Source: Actinomadura rupiterrae
GTDB taxonomy: Bacteria; Actinomycetota; Actinomycetes; Streptosporangiales; Streptosporangiaceae
Assembly: GCF_024172125.1 (NCBI RefSeq)
Contig: NZ_JAMZEA010000001.1
Coordinates: forward strand, 930,001-994,000
Direction of reading: 5' to 3'
Length of the DNA stretch: 64,000 bases
The first letter of the stretch is position 1, and each line of letters begins with the position of its first letter. Shown one piece after another: positions 23,592 to 31,397 of this stretch. The notes beneath the pieces were generated by a model. That model saw only the letters and a program-made list of their open reading frames with translations, was not told where the DNA came from and searched no databases. Made by a program: the position numbers and the translations under genes.

Positions 23592-23792
23592 CCTCACGCA
23601 CGTTCGGGGCCCTCGCACACGCTCAAGGCCCTCACCCAGGCTTGAGGCCCTCACCCAGGCTTGAGGCCCTCACCCAGGCTTGAGGCCCTCACCCAGGCTT
23701 GAGGTCCTCACGCCGGGTTGAGGTCCTCACGCAGGCTTGGGGCGCTCACGCAAGTTTGGGGTGCTCACGCAAGTTTGAGTGCTTCACGCGGG
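23592..23792. repeat. 19-bp tandem repeat, about 10 copies
   Basis: The core unit CCTCACCCAGGCTTGAGGC is exact in the units starting at 23630, 23649 and 23668, nearly so at 23687, and increasingly diverged towards both ends (GCTCACGCAAGTTTGGGGT near 23744). There are no unique spacers, so this is a minisatellite and not a CRISPR array. It fills the gap between the symporter terminator and the lipoprotein promoter. Confidence 0.9.
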
Positions 23793-23808
23793 CTAGCTAT
23801 CTTCGCTT

Positions 23809-23827
23809 TAGTTAGAGGCTATAACTA
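23809..23827 (+). promoter_or_regulatory. A/T-rich promoter with TAGTTA/TAACTA inverted repeat
   Basis: TAGTTA (23809-23814) and TAACTA (23822-23827) flank GAGGCTA. TATAAC (23820-23825) is a good -10. It is one of the few A/T-rich spots in the window, 90 bp before the lipoprotein start. Confidence 0.45.
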
Positions 23828-23917
23828 GAGTTGGGGCCGTTCGCATTCGGGGTGGGCGCTAGGGTTTGCGGGCCGCGGTTCGTCTGGCGGCGTCACCCCC
23901 TGCCGAGGAGGCCGCGC

Positions 23918-24352
23918 ATGGTTCGTCCGATCGCCTCGACGATGCTGGTTCTTGTTCTTGGCGGGTTGGTGGCGGGGTGCGGTGGGGGCGGGGGTGACGA
24001 CGCGAAGGGTGCCGAGCCTGCGCCGACGGCTAGTGCAAGCGGGACGCCGGGTGCTGACGGGACGCCTGGGGGGCCGGTCACTATGAACGGCGTGGCGCCT
24101 GGGCGGGCGGCGCCGTCCAAGCTGGACGGGACGTGGACGTCCGGCACGGTGAAGATGTTCTTCTACCGGGGCGCGGCGGCCCTCAACGCGCCGAACTTCT
24201 GCACCGGTACCGTGGACGCGCACAACGCGATCACGCTGACCTGCGCGGACAAGTCGACGAAGCGCACGAAGGGCAAGGCCGAGTTCACCGGCTCGGGCCT
24301 CACGGTCACCTGGACGGACGGCACCGTCGACAAGCTCACCCGCAAGGGCTGA
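23918..24352 (+). CDS. Secreted lipoprotein of unknown function
   Basis: 144 residues from ATG 23918, with GAGGAGG ending 8 bases upstream. A hydrophobic signal ends in the lipobox LVAGC, followed by Gly-Gly-Gly-Gly-Gly-Asp-Asp and a Pro/Ala/Thr-rich linker to about residue 55. The remaining 90 residues (LDGTWTSGTVKMFFYRG... FCTGTVDAHNAITLTCAD) look like a small beta barrel with two cysteines. No family recognised. Confidence 0.8.
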   Translation: MVRPIASTMLVLVLGGLVAGCGGGGGDDAKGAEPAPTASASGTPGADGTPGGPVTMNGVAPGRAAPSKLDGTWTSGTVKMFFYRGAAALNAPNFCTGTVDAHNAITLTCADKSTKRTKGKAEFTGSGLTVTWTDGTVDKLTRKG

Positions 24353-24371
24353 CCCGCAGAACCTCCGCCGA

Positions 24372-24404
24372 ACGGCCCCGCACCTCCACGAGGTACGGGG
24401 CCGT
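24372..24404 (+). terminator. Hairpin terminator after the lipoprotein gene
   Basis: ACGGCCCCG (24372-24380) pairs with CGGGGCCGT (24396-24404). Inside it ACCTC/GAGGT extends the stem across one-base bulges. Confidence 0.75.
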
Positions 24405-24497
24405 CGCGCTGTGTTGGTGATCACCTCGCGCGTAGACGTGCAGGTCAGAGGGGCGGTTGACGGCGTGGCCGGATCCGGCCACGGCTAAACGATCTTG

Positions 24498-24528
24498 TTG
24501 ACATCAGTAGTTACTGACGGGTTTTTAT
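24498..24528 (+). promoter_or_regulatory. TTGACA -35 with T-rich -10 region
   Basis: Consensus TTGACA at 24498-24503; the -10 is ambiguous, TTTTAT at 24523-24528 being the best candidate at an overlong 19-base spacing. It lies about 90 bp upstream of the propeller gene. Confidence 0.4.
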
Positions 24529-24617
24529 GGGCCACCACGAATTCGTTTTACGCCCGGACCCCGCACCCCACCACGCGCTGCCGCGTGTCCACCCGGGGTC
24601 CGAAAAGGAGGCGAAGC

Positions 24618-26504
24618 ATGCGTCGAAGGACGCGCGCGGGGGCCGTGGCACTCGCCACGGCCCTAGGCACCACCTCGTTCCTGACGGCCTCGGCCGCCGC
24701 CGCGCACGCCGCGCCGGTCACCGAGCACTCCGTCCCGATCCCGGACACCGCCCCGGCGGGCCTCACGCAGGGCCCGGGCGGGTCGGTCTGGTTCACCGAG
24801 AACGCGGGCGGCATCGGTCAGGTCACCGCCTCCGGAAAGGTGAAGGAGTACCCGGTCCCGCTCAACTCGCAGAAGCTCAGGGGCCTCCCCGCCGGGATGG
24901 CCACCAGCTCGGACGGGTCCGTCTGGTACACCGACATGTCCCAGAACGTCCCGCGCATCGGGCGCGTGGACCCGGCGACCGGCAAGTCCACGCTGTTCGA
25001 GCTGCCGACCAGCGGTGCGCTGAACTTCAACTACAGCTCGGTCAACTCGATCACGCCCGGCGCGAACGGCGCGATGTGGTTCTCCGGCATCAACTCCGGC
25101 GCGATCGGCAAGATCGACGCGTCCGGCAACCTCACGCTGTACGCGGCGGGCGGCGCGCCCACCGCGGTGACCGTCGGCAAGGACGGCGCGATCTGGTACG
25201 CCGACCAGCAGGTAGGCGGCGTCGGACGGCTCGATCCCGCTACCGGCGCGGTCGTGAAGTACCCGGTACCGGGAGCAGTGGCGGGCTCCCCGATATCCGG
25301 CGACATCACGACCGGGTCCGACGGCAAGATCTGGTTCACCGAGCCCGGCGTCGGCCGGATCGGCATGGTGGACCCGGCGACCGGCCAGACCCGCGAGTTC
25401 TACCTTCCGGTGGGCGATGCCAAGCCGAACGGCCTGCTCGCCGCGCCGGACGGCCGCGTCTGGTTCGCCGAGTCCGCCGCCAGCAACGTCGGCGTGATCG
25501 ACGCGAACGGCGGCGTCACCGAGTACCCGCTGCCCGCGACGCTTTCCACGCCGCGCTCGCTGGCCTGGGGCCCCGGCGGCAAGATCTGGTACACCGCCCC
25601 GGGACGCGGCAGGATCGGGTCCTTCGACCCGGCGAACCCGCCGACCGGGCCGTACCACAGCGCCACCCCGGCGCTGGCGACCGGCTCGAACCCGCTGGCG
25701 GCCCCGGCCTACTCGGCCCGCTGCACGGTCGGGATGCTCTGCCAGACGCAGGTCGTCACCGGCGGCGAGATGAAGATCGGCAGCTTCACCCAGAAGCTGC
25801 CGTCCGGTGCGATCCGGGTGACCGGCGGCATCAACGACCTGTCGGACATCAAGAACATCCCGCTGGTGCCGCCGGTCATCGGCTCCCAGCTGGAGGCCAA
25901 GGAGCTGGAGGTCCCCGGCGGCCTGATCGGGCAGCTGCCGCTGGTCGGCCCGATCCTCGGCAAGTCCCCGGCGGCGCTGTGGGCGGTCAACAAGCTGACC
26001 GTCACCCAGTCGCTCGCCGCCCCGGCGACCGCCTACTTCACCGACACCGGCGGGCTCGGCGCGAAGCTGTCGCTGAACCTCAAGCTGAACAACCCGCTGC
26101 TCGGGAGCAGCTGCGTCATCGGCCCGGTGAACGCCGCGCTGGAGCCGCAGATGACCGCGGGCGGGCTCGCCAGCGACCCGGCGCTCGGCTGGTCGGCCGG
26201 CCCGGTATCCATCAAGTCCCAGGTCGCCGTGCCGTCCGCGAAGGGCTGCGGCCCCGGCGGCATCCTGAACGGCGTGATCAACCAGCTGATGGGCCTGCCG
26301 TCCGACGCGTCGAAGAACTCGCTGACCCTCAACGGGATCTTCTCGCTCGGCGCCGGGACCAACCCGTCCAACCTCAGCTCGATGCGGGCCACGTCGTCGA
26401 CGCTGTCGCCCGCGCTGCGCAAGCTGCTCGTCCAGAAGACCAAGCCGCGCGCGCTGCCGAAGGCTCCGAAGAAGGTCAAGCTCCACCTGACCGCACACCA
26501 CTAA
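24618..26504 (+). CDS. Secreted seven-bladed propeller protein, streptogramin-lyase-like, with extra C-terminal domain
   Basis: 628 residues from ATG 24618 with AAGGAGG 6-12 bases upstream. A signal peptide (MRRRTRAGAVALATALGTTS..., cleavage near AHAAP) is followed by seven Vgb/NHL-type blades, each centred on a G-x-(I/V/M)-W-(F/Y) motif: GGSVWFTE, DGSVWYTD, NGAMWFSG, DGAIWYAD, DGKIWFTE, DGRVWFAE and GGKIWYTA. Vgb opens streptogramin B rings, but most secreted paralogues are not known enzymes. Residues about 350-628 form a separate region with four cysteines and no family I recognise. The stop is followed at once by a long repeat array. Confidence 0.82.
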   Translation: MRRRTRAGAVALATALGTTSFLTASAAAAHAAPVTEHSVPIPDTAPAGLTQGPGGSVWFTENAGGIGQVTASGKVKEYPVPLNSQKLRGLPAGMATSSDGSVWYTDMSQNVPRIGRVDPATGKSTLFELPTSGALNFNYSSVNSITPGANGAMWFSGINSGAIGKIDASGNLTLYAAGGAPTAVTVGKDGAIWYADQQVGGVGRLDPATGAVVKYPVPGAVAGSPISGDITTGSDGKIWFTEPGVGRIGMVDPATGQTREFYLPVGDAKPNGLLAAPDGRVWFAESAASNVGVIDANGGVTEYPLPATLSTPRSLAWGPGGKIWYTAPGRGRIGSFDPANPPTGPYHSATPALATGSNPLAAPAYSARCTVGMLCQTQVVTGGEMKIGSFTQKLPSGAIRVTGGINDLSDIKNIPLVPPVIGSQLEAKELEVPGGLIGQLPLVGPILGKSPAALWAVNKLTVTQSLAAPATAYFTDTGGLGAKLSLNLKLNNPLLGSSCVIGPVNAALEPQMTAGGLASDPALGWSAGPVSIKSQVAVPSAKGCGPGGILNGVINQLMGLPSDASKNSLTLNGIFSLGAGTNPSNLSSMRATSSTLSPALRKLLVQKTKPRALPKAPKKVKLHLTAHH

Positions 26505-26507
26505 CCA

Positions 26508-26990
26508 TCCGGCACCCGCCGGTCCGGTACCGTCCGTCCGGCACCCGCCGGTCCGGCACCCGCCGGTCCGGCACCGCCCGTCCGGCACCCGCCGGCTCGG
26601 CACAGCCCGTTTCGGCACCGCCGTCCGGCACAAGCCGGTCCGGCACCCGCCGGTCCGGCACCGCCCGTCCGGCACCGCCCGTCCGGCACCCGCCGGCTCG
26701 GCACAGCCCGTTTCGGCACCGCCGTCCGGCACAAGCCGGTCCGGCACCGCCCGTCCGGCACCCGCCGGTCCGGCACCGTCCGTCCGGCCCTAGCCGTCCG
26801 GGCACCAGCCGTCTCGGCACCGTCCGTCCGGCACCCGCCGGCTCGGCACCGTCCGGCACGGCCTGGCTCGGCACCGTCCGGCACGGCCTGGCTCGGCACC
26901 GTCCGGCACGGCCTGGCTCGGCACCGTCCGGCACGGCCTGGCTCGGCACCAGCCGGTCCGGCGCCGTCCGTCCGGCGGTCGCCGGGGCGG
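26508..26990. repeat. About 480-bp complex minisatellite after the propeller gene
   Basis: Built from a 13-15-bp motif (CCGGCACCCGCCGGT and variants). A higher-order block containing GGCTCGGCACAGCCCGTTT occurs twice (around 26591 and 26694). The tail is four copies of a 25-bp unit, CTCGGCACCGTCCGGCACGG plus CCTGG, between about 26841 and 26945. No open frame in it has family content. It separates the convergent propeller and dioxygenase genes. Confidence 0.9.
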
Positions 26991-27046
26991 CGGCTGCCGG
27001 TCGGCAGCTTGAGCGCCGTCGTTCGCAGGTAGCGGGCGGCGGCGTT

Positions 27047-27493
27047 TCACTTTCCGCTGAGCTGGGCGTGCAGGGTGATCGCGAAGGCTGGGCCGGGGTT
27101 GGTCAGTTCGTGGGTGTGGGTGCCGCCGTGGACGCGGATGCGGTTGGCGCGGAGGGGGCGTTCGGTTACGCCTTCGGGGCGGATCGAGACCTCGACCAGC
27201 TCGCCCGCGATGACCGTGCTGACCTCGGTGTCCACATGGTCGTGGACGCCGGTGCGGTGGGCGGGGGGCCAGGTGGTCAGCCACAGGCGGACGCCGTCCA
27301 CCTCGTCCAGCGGGACGCGGACGGGCCCGGCGGGGTCGAAGGCGACCAGGTGCCACCAGCCGGCCGGACGGGCGGCGAGGTCGCGGATGCGGGACGCGAG
27401 CTGCCCCACGGTCGGGGGCCGCAGCGCGAGGGCGCGGCCGTGCGGGTCGTCCTGCCCGCGCATCATGAGGTCGGGGGCCATGTCGAGGTCCAC
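27047..27493 (-). CDS. Cysteine dioxygenase-family cupin
   Basis: 148 residues. The cupin metal motif is HRTGVHDHVDTEVSTVIAGE (two His and a downstream acidic residue), and the second motif, RVHGGTHTHELTNPGPAFAI, gives the third His. This spacing is that of the type I cysteine dioxygenases, non-haem iron enzymes that oxidise cysteine to cysteine sulfinate. GTG 27493 is the longest start; ATG 27481 is possible. A leaderless leader peptide with a Cys-Cys-Cys run lies 72 bp upstream, strongly suggesting cysteine-controlled expression and supporting the function. Confidence 0.85.
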   Translation of the reverse strand: MDLDMAPDLMMRGQDDPHGRALALRPPTVGQLASRIRDLAARPAGWWHLVAFDPAGPVRVPLDEVDGVRLWLTTWPPAHRTGVHDHVDTEVSTVIAGELVEVSIRPEGVTERPLRANRIRVHGGTHTHELTNPGPAFAITLHAQLSGK

Positions 27494-27565
27494 GAGGAAA
27501 GCAGTCCTTCGGTCACGCCCCGTCCGCGCGGCGGAGGCAGGGCAGTCGGTCGTCGGTCGGCTGGG

Positions 27566-27649
27566 TCAGCGACAACAACACGAAGGACACAGCGCGCTGG
27601 CGACCCGGCCGAAGGCCACGGGACGACCGGTGATGGCGCGCGCTGACAT
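27566..27649 (-). CDS. Polycysteine leader peptide of the cysteine dioxygenase gene
   Basis: 27 residues from ATG 27649; the end reads GRVASALCPSCCCR before TGA 27568-27566. Four of the last seven residues are Cys. The R-V-A-S-A-L-C pattern matches actinobacterial leader peptides, and polycysteine leaderless short ORFs in mycobacteria act as cysteine-responsive attenuators. TGTTCT lies seven bases before the ATG with a consensus TTGACA 18 bases further up, so the transcript should be leaderless. 72 bases separate its stop from the dioxygenase start. Confidence 0.85.
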   Translation of the reverse strand: MSARAITGRPVAFGRVASALCPSCCCR

Positions 27650-27656
27650 GCCTCCA

Positions 27657-27686
27657 AGAACACACTCCGTGACCGCCCCTTGTCAA
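27657..27686 (-). promoter_or_regulatory. Promoter TTGACA-N18-TGTTCT of the leader peptide/dioxygenase unit
   Basis: On the minus strand TTGACA (27686-27681), 18-base spacer, TGTTCT (27662-27657), then seven bases to the leader ATG at 27649. Confidence 0.7.
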
Positions 27687-27815
27687 GCCGGACGGCGAAC
27701 CCGCCCCTGGAGTCCGGTTTCAGGCGCCGTTCACCGGATGGCCATGTACGGGCCGGAAACCCGATTCCGGGCATGGAGAGCATGCGGCCCGGTACGTCCC
27801 GGAAGAGGAGAGTTC

Positions 27816-29387
27816 ATGGAGCTGGACAGGCGGAATCTGCTGCGCGGCGGACTGGTGGCGGGCGGCGGAGCGGCCCTCGGCCTGCTGTCCGGCGGGACGG
27901 CCGGCGCGGCCGGGCGAACCGCCCCCGCGCTGCTGCGCTCGGGCCGCGCCCGCGCCACGCACGGTGTCCAGGCCGGTGACGTGACCGCGCACGACGCCGT
28001 GGTGTGGACGCGGTCGGACCGTCCGGCCCGGATGCTGGTCGAGGTGTCGCGGCGGCCGGACTTCCGCGGCGCGGAGCGGTTCCGCGGCCCGGTGCTGACC
28101 CCGGACACCGACCTGACCGGCAAGACCTTCCTGCGCGGCCTGCCGGCGGGCGAGGAGCTGCACTACCGGGTCCGGCTCGCCGACCTGGACCGGCACGCCG
28201 TCACGTCCGAGCCGGTCGTGGGCCGCCTCCGGACCGCGCCGAAGCGCCGCTCGGACGTCTCGTTCGTCTGGTCCGGCGACCTCGCCGGGCAGGGCTGGGG
28301 CATCAACCCCGACCTCGGCGGCTACCGGATCTTCGGCTCGATGGCCGCGCTGAACCCCGACTTCTTCCTGTGCAGCGGCGACCTGGTCTACTCCGACGGC
28401 CCGATGCAGCAGAGCGTCGCGCTGCCGGACGGCCGGACCTGGCACAACCTGGTCACCCCGGAGAAGACGAAGGTCGCCGAGACCCTCGCCGAGTACCGCG
28501 GCCAGTTCCGCTACAACCTGGAGGACGCGAACTTCCGCGCCTTCAACGCCCAGGTCCCGATGCTCTACCAGTGGGACGACCACGAGGTGCTGAACAACTG
28601 GTACCCGGGCGAGGTGATCGACCGTCCGGGCTACACCGAGAAGCGCGTGGACGTGCTGGCCGCCCGCGCCCGCCGCGCGATGTTCGAGTACACGCCCATC
28701 GCCGTCCGCGCCCAGGTCGGCGGGCGGGTGTTCCGCAAGGTCTCCTACGGCCCGCTGCTGGACGTGTTCCTGCTCGACATGCGCACGCACAAGAACCCGA
28801 ACACCCCGGACACCGAGACGTCCGGCCCGGGCCTGCTCGGCCCGGAGCAGGTCGCCTGGCTGAAGCGCGAGCTGCGCGCGTCCCGCGCCACCTGGAAGGT
28901 CATCGCCAACGACCTGCCGCTCGGCCTGGTCGTCCCGGACGGCACGGAGGGCAAGCCGAACATCGAGGCCGTGGCGCAGGGCGACAAGGGCCTGCCGCTC
29001 GGCCGCGAGCGCGAGTTCGCCGACATCCTCGGCTTCGCGAAGAAGCACCGCGTCCGGAACATGGTGTGGCTGACCGCCGACGTCCACTACACCGCGGCGC
29101 ACTACTACGACCCGGCCAAGGCCGCCTTCTCCGACTTCGACCCGTTCTGGGAGTTCGTCTCCGGCCCCCTGAACGCCGGCGCCTTCGGCCCGAACACCCT
29201 GGACGGCACCTTCGGGGCCACGCTGAAGTTCCAGCAGGCGCCGCCGCACGCCAACACCTCGCCCGCCGAGGGCTTCCAGTTCTTCGGCCAGGTCTCCATC
29301 AACGCCGAAGACCAGACGCTCACCGTGACCCTCCGGGACCTGACCGGCAAGGCCCTCTACACCCAACCCCTCACCCCGGTCCGCTGA
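27816..29387 (+). CDS. PhoD-family alkaline phosphatase, TAT-exported
   Basis: 523 residues from ATG 27816 with AGAGGAGA upstream. The N-terminus MELDRRNLLRGGLVAGGG has the twin-arginine pattern, then an Ala-rich signal. The N-terminal PhoD beta domain (about 45-140) precedes the metallophosphatase core, with motifs LCSGDLVYSDGP, MLYQWDDHEVLNNW and MVWLTADVHYTAAHYY (Asp, Asn and His ligands of the Fe/Ca centre). PhoD enzymes hydrolyse phosphomonoesters and diesters, including teichoic-acid polymers, when phosphate is scarce. No unmistakable PHO box is seen. It stands alone. Confidence 0.93.
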   Translation: MELDRRNLLRGGLVAGGGAALGLLSGGTAGAAGRTAPALLRSGRARATHGVQAGDVTAHDAVVWTRSDRPARMLVEVSRRPDFRGAERFRGPVLTPDTDLTGKTFLRGLPAGEELHYRVRLADLDRHAVTSEPVVGRLRTAPKRRSDVSFVWSGDLAGQGWGINPDLGGYRIFGSMAALNPDFFLCSGDLVYSDGPMQQSVALPDGRTWHNLVTPEKTKVAETLAEYRGQFRYNLEDANFRAFNAQVPMLYQWDDHEVLNNWYPGEVIDRPGYTEKRVDVLAARARRAMFEYTPIAVRAQVGGRVFRKVSYGPLLDVFLLDMRTHKNPNTPDTETSGPGLLGPEQVAWLKRELRASRATWKVIANDLPLGLVVPDGTEGKPNIEAVAQGDKGLPLGREREFADILGFAKKHRVRNMVWLTADVHYTAAHYYDPAKAAFSDFDPFWEFVSGPLNAGAFGPNTLDGTFGATLKFQQAPPHANTSPAEGFQFFGQVSINAEDQTLTVTLRDLTGKALYTQPLTPVR

Positions 29388-29474
29388 CCGGCGGGGATTC
29401 GCCGCGGCGCGGGGCTTGTCCGGGTGGTCCGGTTCCGCCATGATGCGCGGAGATCTTGCGGGAGGGGCTGCGGC

Positions 29475-30182
29475 ATGCGGGGATTTCGGGTGGCGGGGGC
29501 CGTGGTCGCGGCCGCGCTCGCGCTGGCGGCGTGCGGGTCGTCCAAGGACGGCGCGAAGCCGGCCGCGACGCCTGCCAAGGTGCACTCGACGGTGCGTCCG
29601 CCCTGCCTGATGAACGACCCGTCCGCGACGTTCACCTGGGCCGGGGACAGCCAGGTCCTCATGCTCGGCAGCGGGACCAAGGGCGTGCTCCTCGCGCCGC
29701 AGATCGACGGCAGCGCGTGCAGCTGGATCAACGAGATGCACCGGCTGGCGCAGGCCGGGTACCGGGTGGCGGCGGTGAGCTACGAGGACGACCGGTCCAG
29801 GTCGCTTCCCGCCGCGCTGAAGGTGCTGCGGGGCGCCGGGGCGACCAAGGTCGTCCTGATGGGGGCGTCGGCGGGCGGCGGGCTCGTCCTGGACCAGTCG
29901 GGCGCGCTCTCCCCCGCGCCGGACGGCGTGATCGCGGTCAGCCCGGTCGAGATCTGGAAGCAGCAGCCAGGCCCCGAGGGCTACAAGGGGCCGCTGCTGG
30001 TGCTGGAGGCGAAGCGCGACACCTCGGCGGCGCTGCCGGACGTCCAGGCGCTCGCGGCCCGGCATCCGGGCGGCGCGCAGCTGATGCTGTTCGACGGCGA
30101 CGACCACGGCTACTCGCTGGTGCTGATCCAGGAGAAGGCGCGCAACGCCATCGACGCCTTCCTCAAGAAGCACCTGGCCTGA
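29475..30182 (+). CDS. Lipoprotein of the alpha/beta-hydrolase fold
   Basis: 235 residues from ATG 29475 with GGGAGG upstream. Lipobox ALAAC near residue 20. The nucleophile elbow GASAGGG, a late Asp region (VLEAKRDTSAALPD) and DGDDHGYS with the His complete a plausible catalytic triad, so this is a surface-anchored esterase/hydrolase of unknown substrate. Its TGA overlaps the next ATG by one base (TGATG). Confidence 0.78.
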   Translation: MRGFRVAGAVVAAALALAACGSSKDGAKPAATPAKVHSTVRPPCLMNDPSATFTWAGDSQVLMLGSGTKGVLLAPQIDGSACSWINEMHRLAQAGYRVAAVSYEDDRSRSLPAALKVLRGAGATKVVLMGASAGGGLVLDQSGALSPAPDGVIAVSPVEIWKQQPGPEGYKGPLLVLEAKRDTSAALPDVQALAARHPGGAQLMLFDGDDHGYSLVLIQEKARNAIDAFLKKHLA

Positions 30183-30811
30183 TGCGGCTGTACCTGTCGT
30201 CCTTCCGGCTCGGCGAGAACCCTGAACGGCTGCTTGAGCTGTGCGGTGACCGGCGGGAGGCCGCCGTCATCGCGAACGCGCTGGACGGCGCGTCCGAGGA
30301 CGTCAGGAGCGAAGGCGTCCGGAGGGAGATCGCGGCGCTGGCCGGGCTCGGGTTCGCGGCCACCGAGATCGATCTGCGGGAGTACTTCGGACGTCCTGGA
30401 GAGCTGGCTGAGGCGCTCGGGCCTTACGCCGTGCTGTGGGTGCGCGGCGGGAACGTGTTCCCGCTCCGGTACGCGATGGCGCGAAGCGGAGCGGACGCGC
30501 TGGTCACCAAGCTCGTCCAGGACGACGCGGTCGTCTACGCCGGGTACAGCGCCGGAGCCTGCGTCCTCGCGCCCAGCCTGCGCGGCTTGGAGGTGTGCGA
30601 CGACCCGTCCGCCGCGCCCGAGGCGATCTGGGACGGGCTGGGCGTCATCGACTTCGCCTTCGTCCCGCACGTCGACTCGCCCGGCCATCCCGAGTGCGAG
30701 GCGCTCACCCGCGTCGCGGACGCCTACCGGGAGGCGGGCGTGCCGTACCGCGCGCTGAAGGACGGCCAGGTGCTCGTGCTCGACGGGGGCGGCCCGCCCG
30801 TCCTGCTCTGA
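30182..30811 (+). CDS. Peptidase E-like (S51) serine peptidase
   Basis: 209 residues. Class I glutamine-amidotransferase-like fold with the S51 signatures VLWVRGGNVFPLRYAM and YAGYSAGACVLAP; the Ser of GYSAGA is the nucleophile, and FVPHVDSPGHPE supplies the His region. S51 enzymes cleave N-terminal Asp dipeptides or act on cyanophycin fragments; actinobacterial members are not well characterised. ATG overlaps the upstream stop by one base, so co-translated with the lipoprotein hydrolase. Confidence 0.88.
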   Translation: MRLYLSSFRLGENPERLLELCGDRREAAVIANALDGASEDVRSEGVRREIAALAGLGFAATEIDLREYFGRPGELAEALGPYAVLWVRGGNVFPLRYAMARSGADALVTKLVQDDAVVYAGYSAGACVLAPSLRGLEVCDDPSAAPEAIWDGLGVIDFAFVPHVDSPGHPECEALTRVADAYREAGVPYRALKDGQVLVLDGGGPPVLL

Positions 30812-30823
30812 GGGCCGAAATCG

Positions 30824-30839
30824 TGTGAGTCAGATCACC
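30824..30839. promoter_or_regulatory. CRP/FNR-type operator TGTGA-N6-TCACC
   Basis: TGTGA (30824-30828), six bases, TCACC (30835-30839): one mismatch from the actinobacterial Crp consensus TGTGA-N6-TCACA. It lies 75 bp before the first gene of the molybdenum hydroxylase operon, the usual place for a cAMP-receptor site. Confidence 0.6.
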
Positions 30840-30914
30840 AGAAGGGGTGGTCCGCCGGAAAGACCCGACATACGTTCGTGGAGTCGCAGGGACGTCTCAA
30901 GGGAGTGACTCCGC

Positions 30915-31393
<479 letters not shown>

Positions 31394-31397
<4 letters not shown>

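Noticed and set aside
23592-23792. CRISPR array
   Set aside because: The 19-bp units are contiguous without unique spacers and no cas gene is present.
26476-26949. Cys/Gly/Arg repeat proteins in the minus-strand frames of the 26.5-kb array
   Set aside because: Arises from translating a DNA minisatellite; no start signals and several equally long alternative frames.
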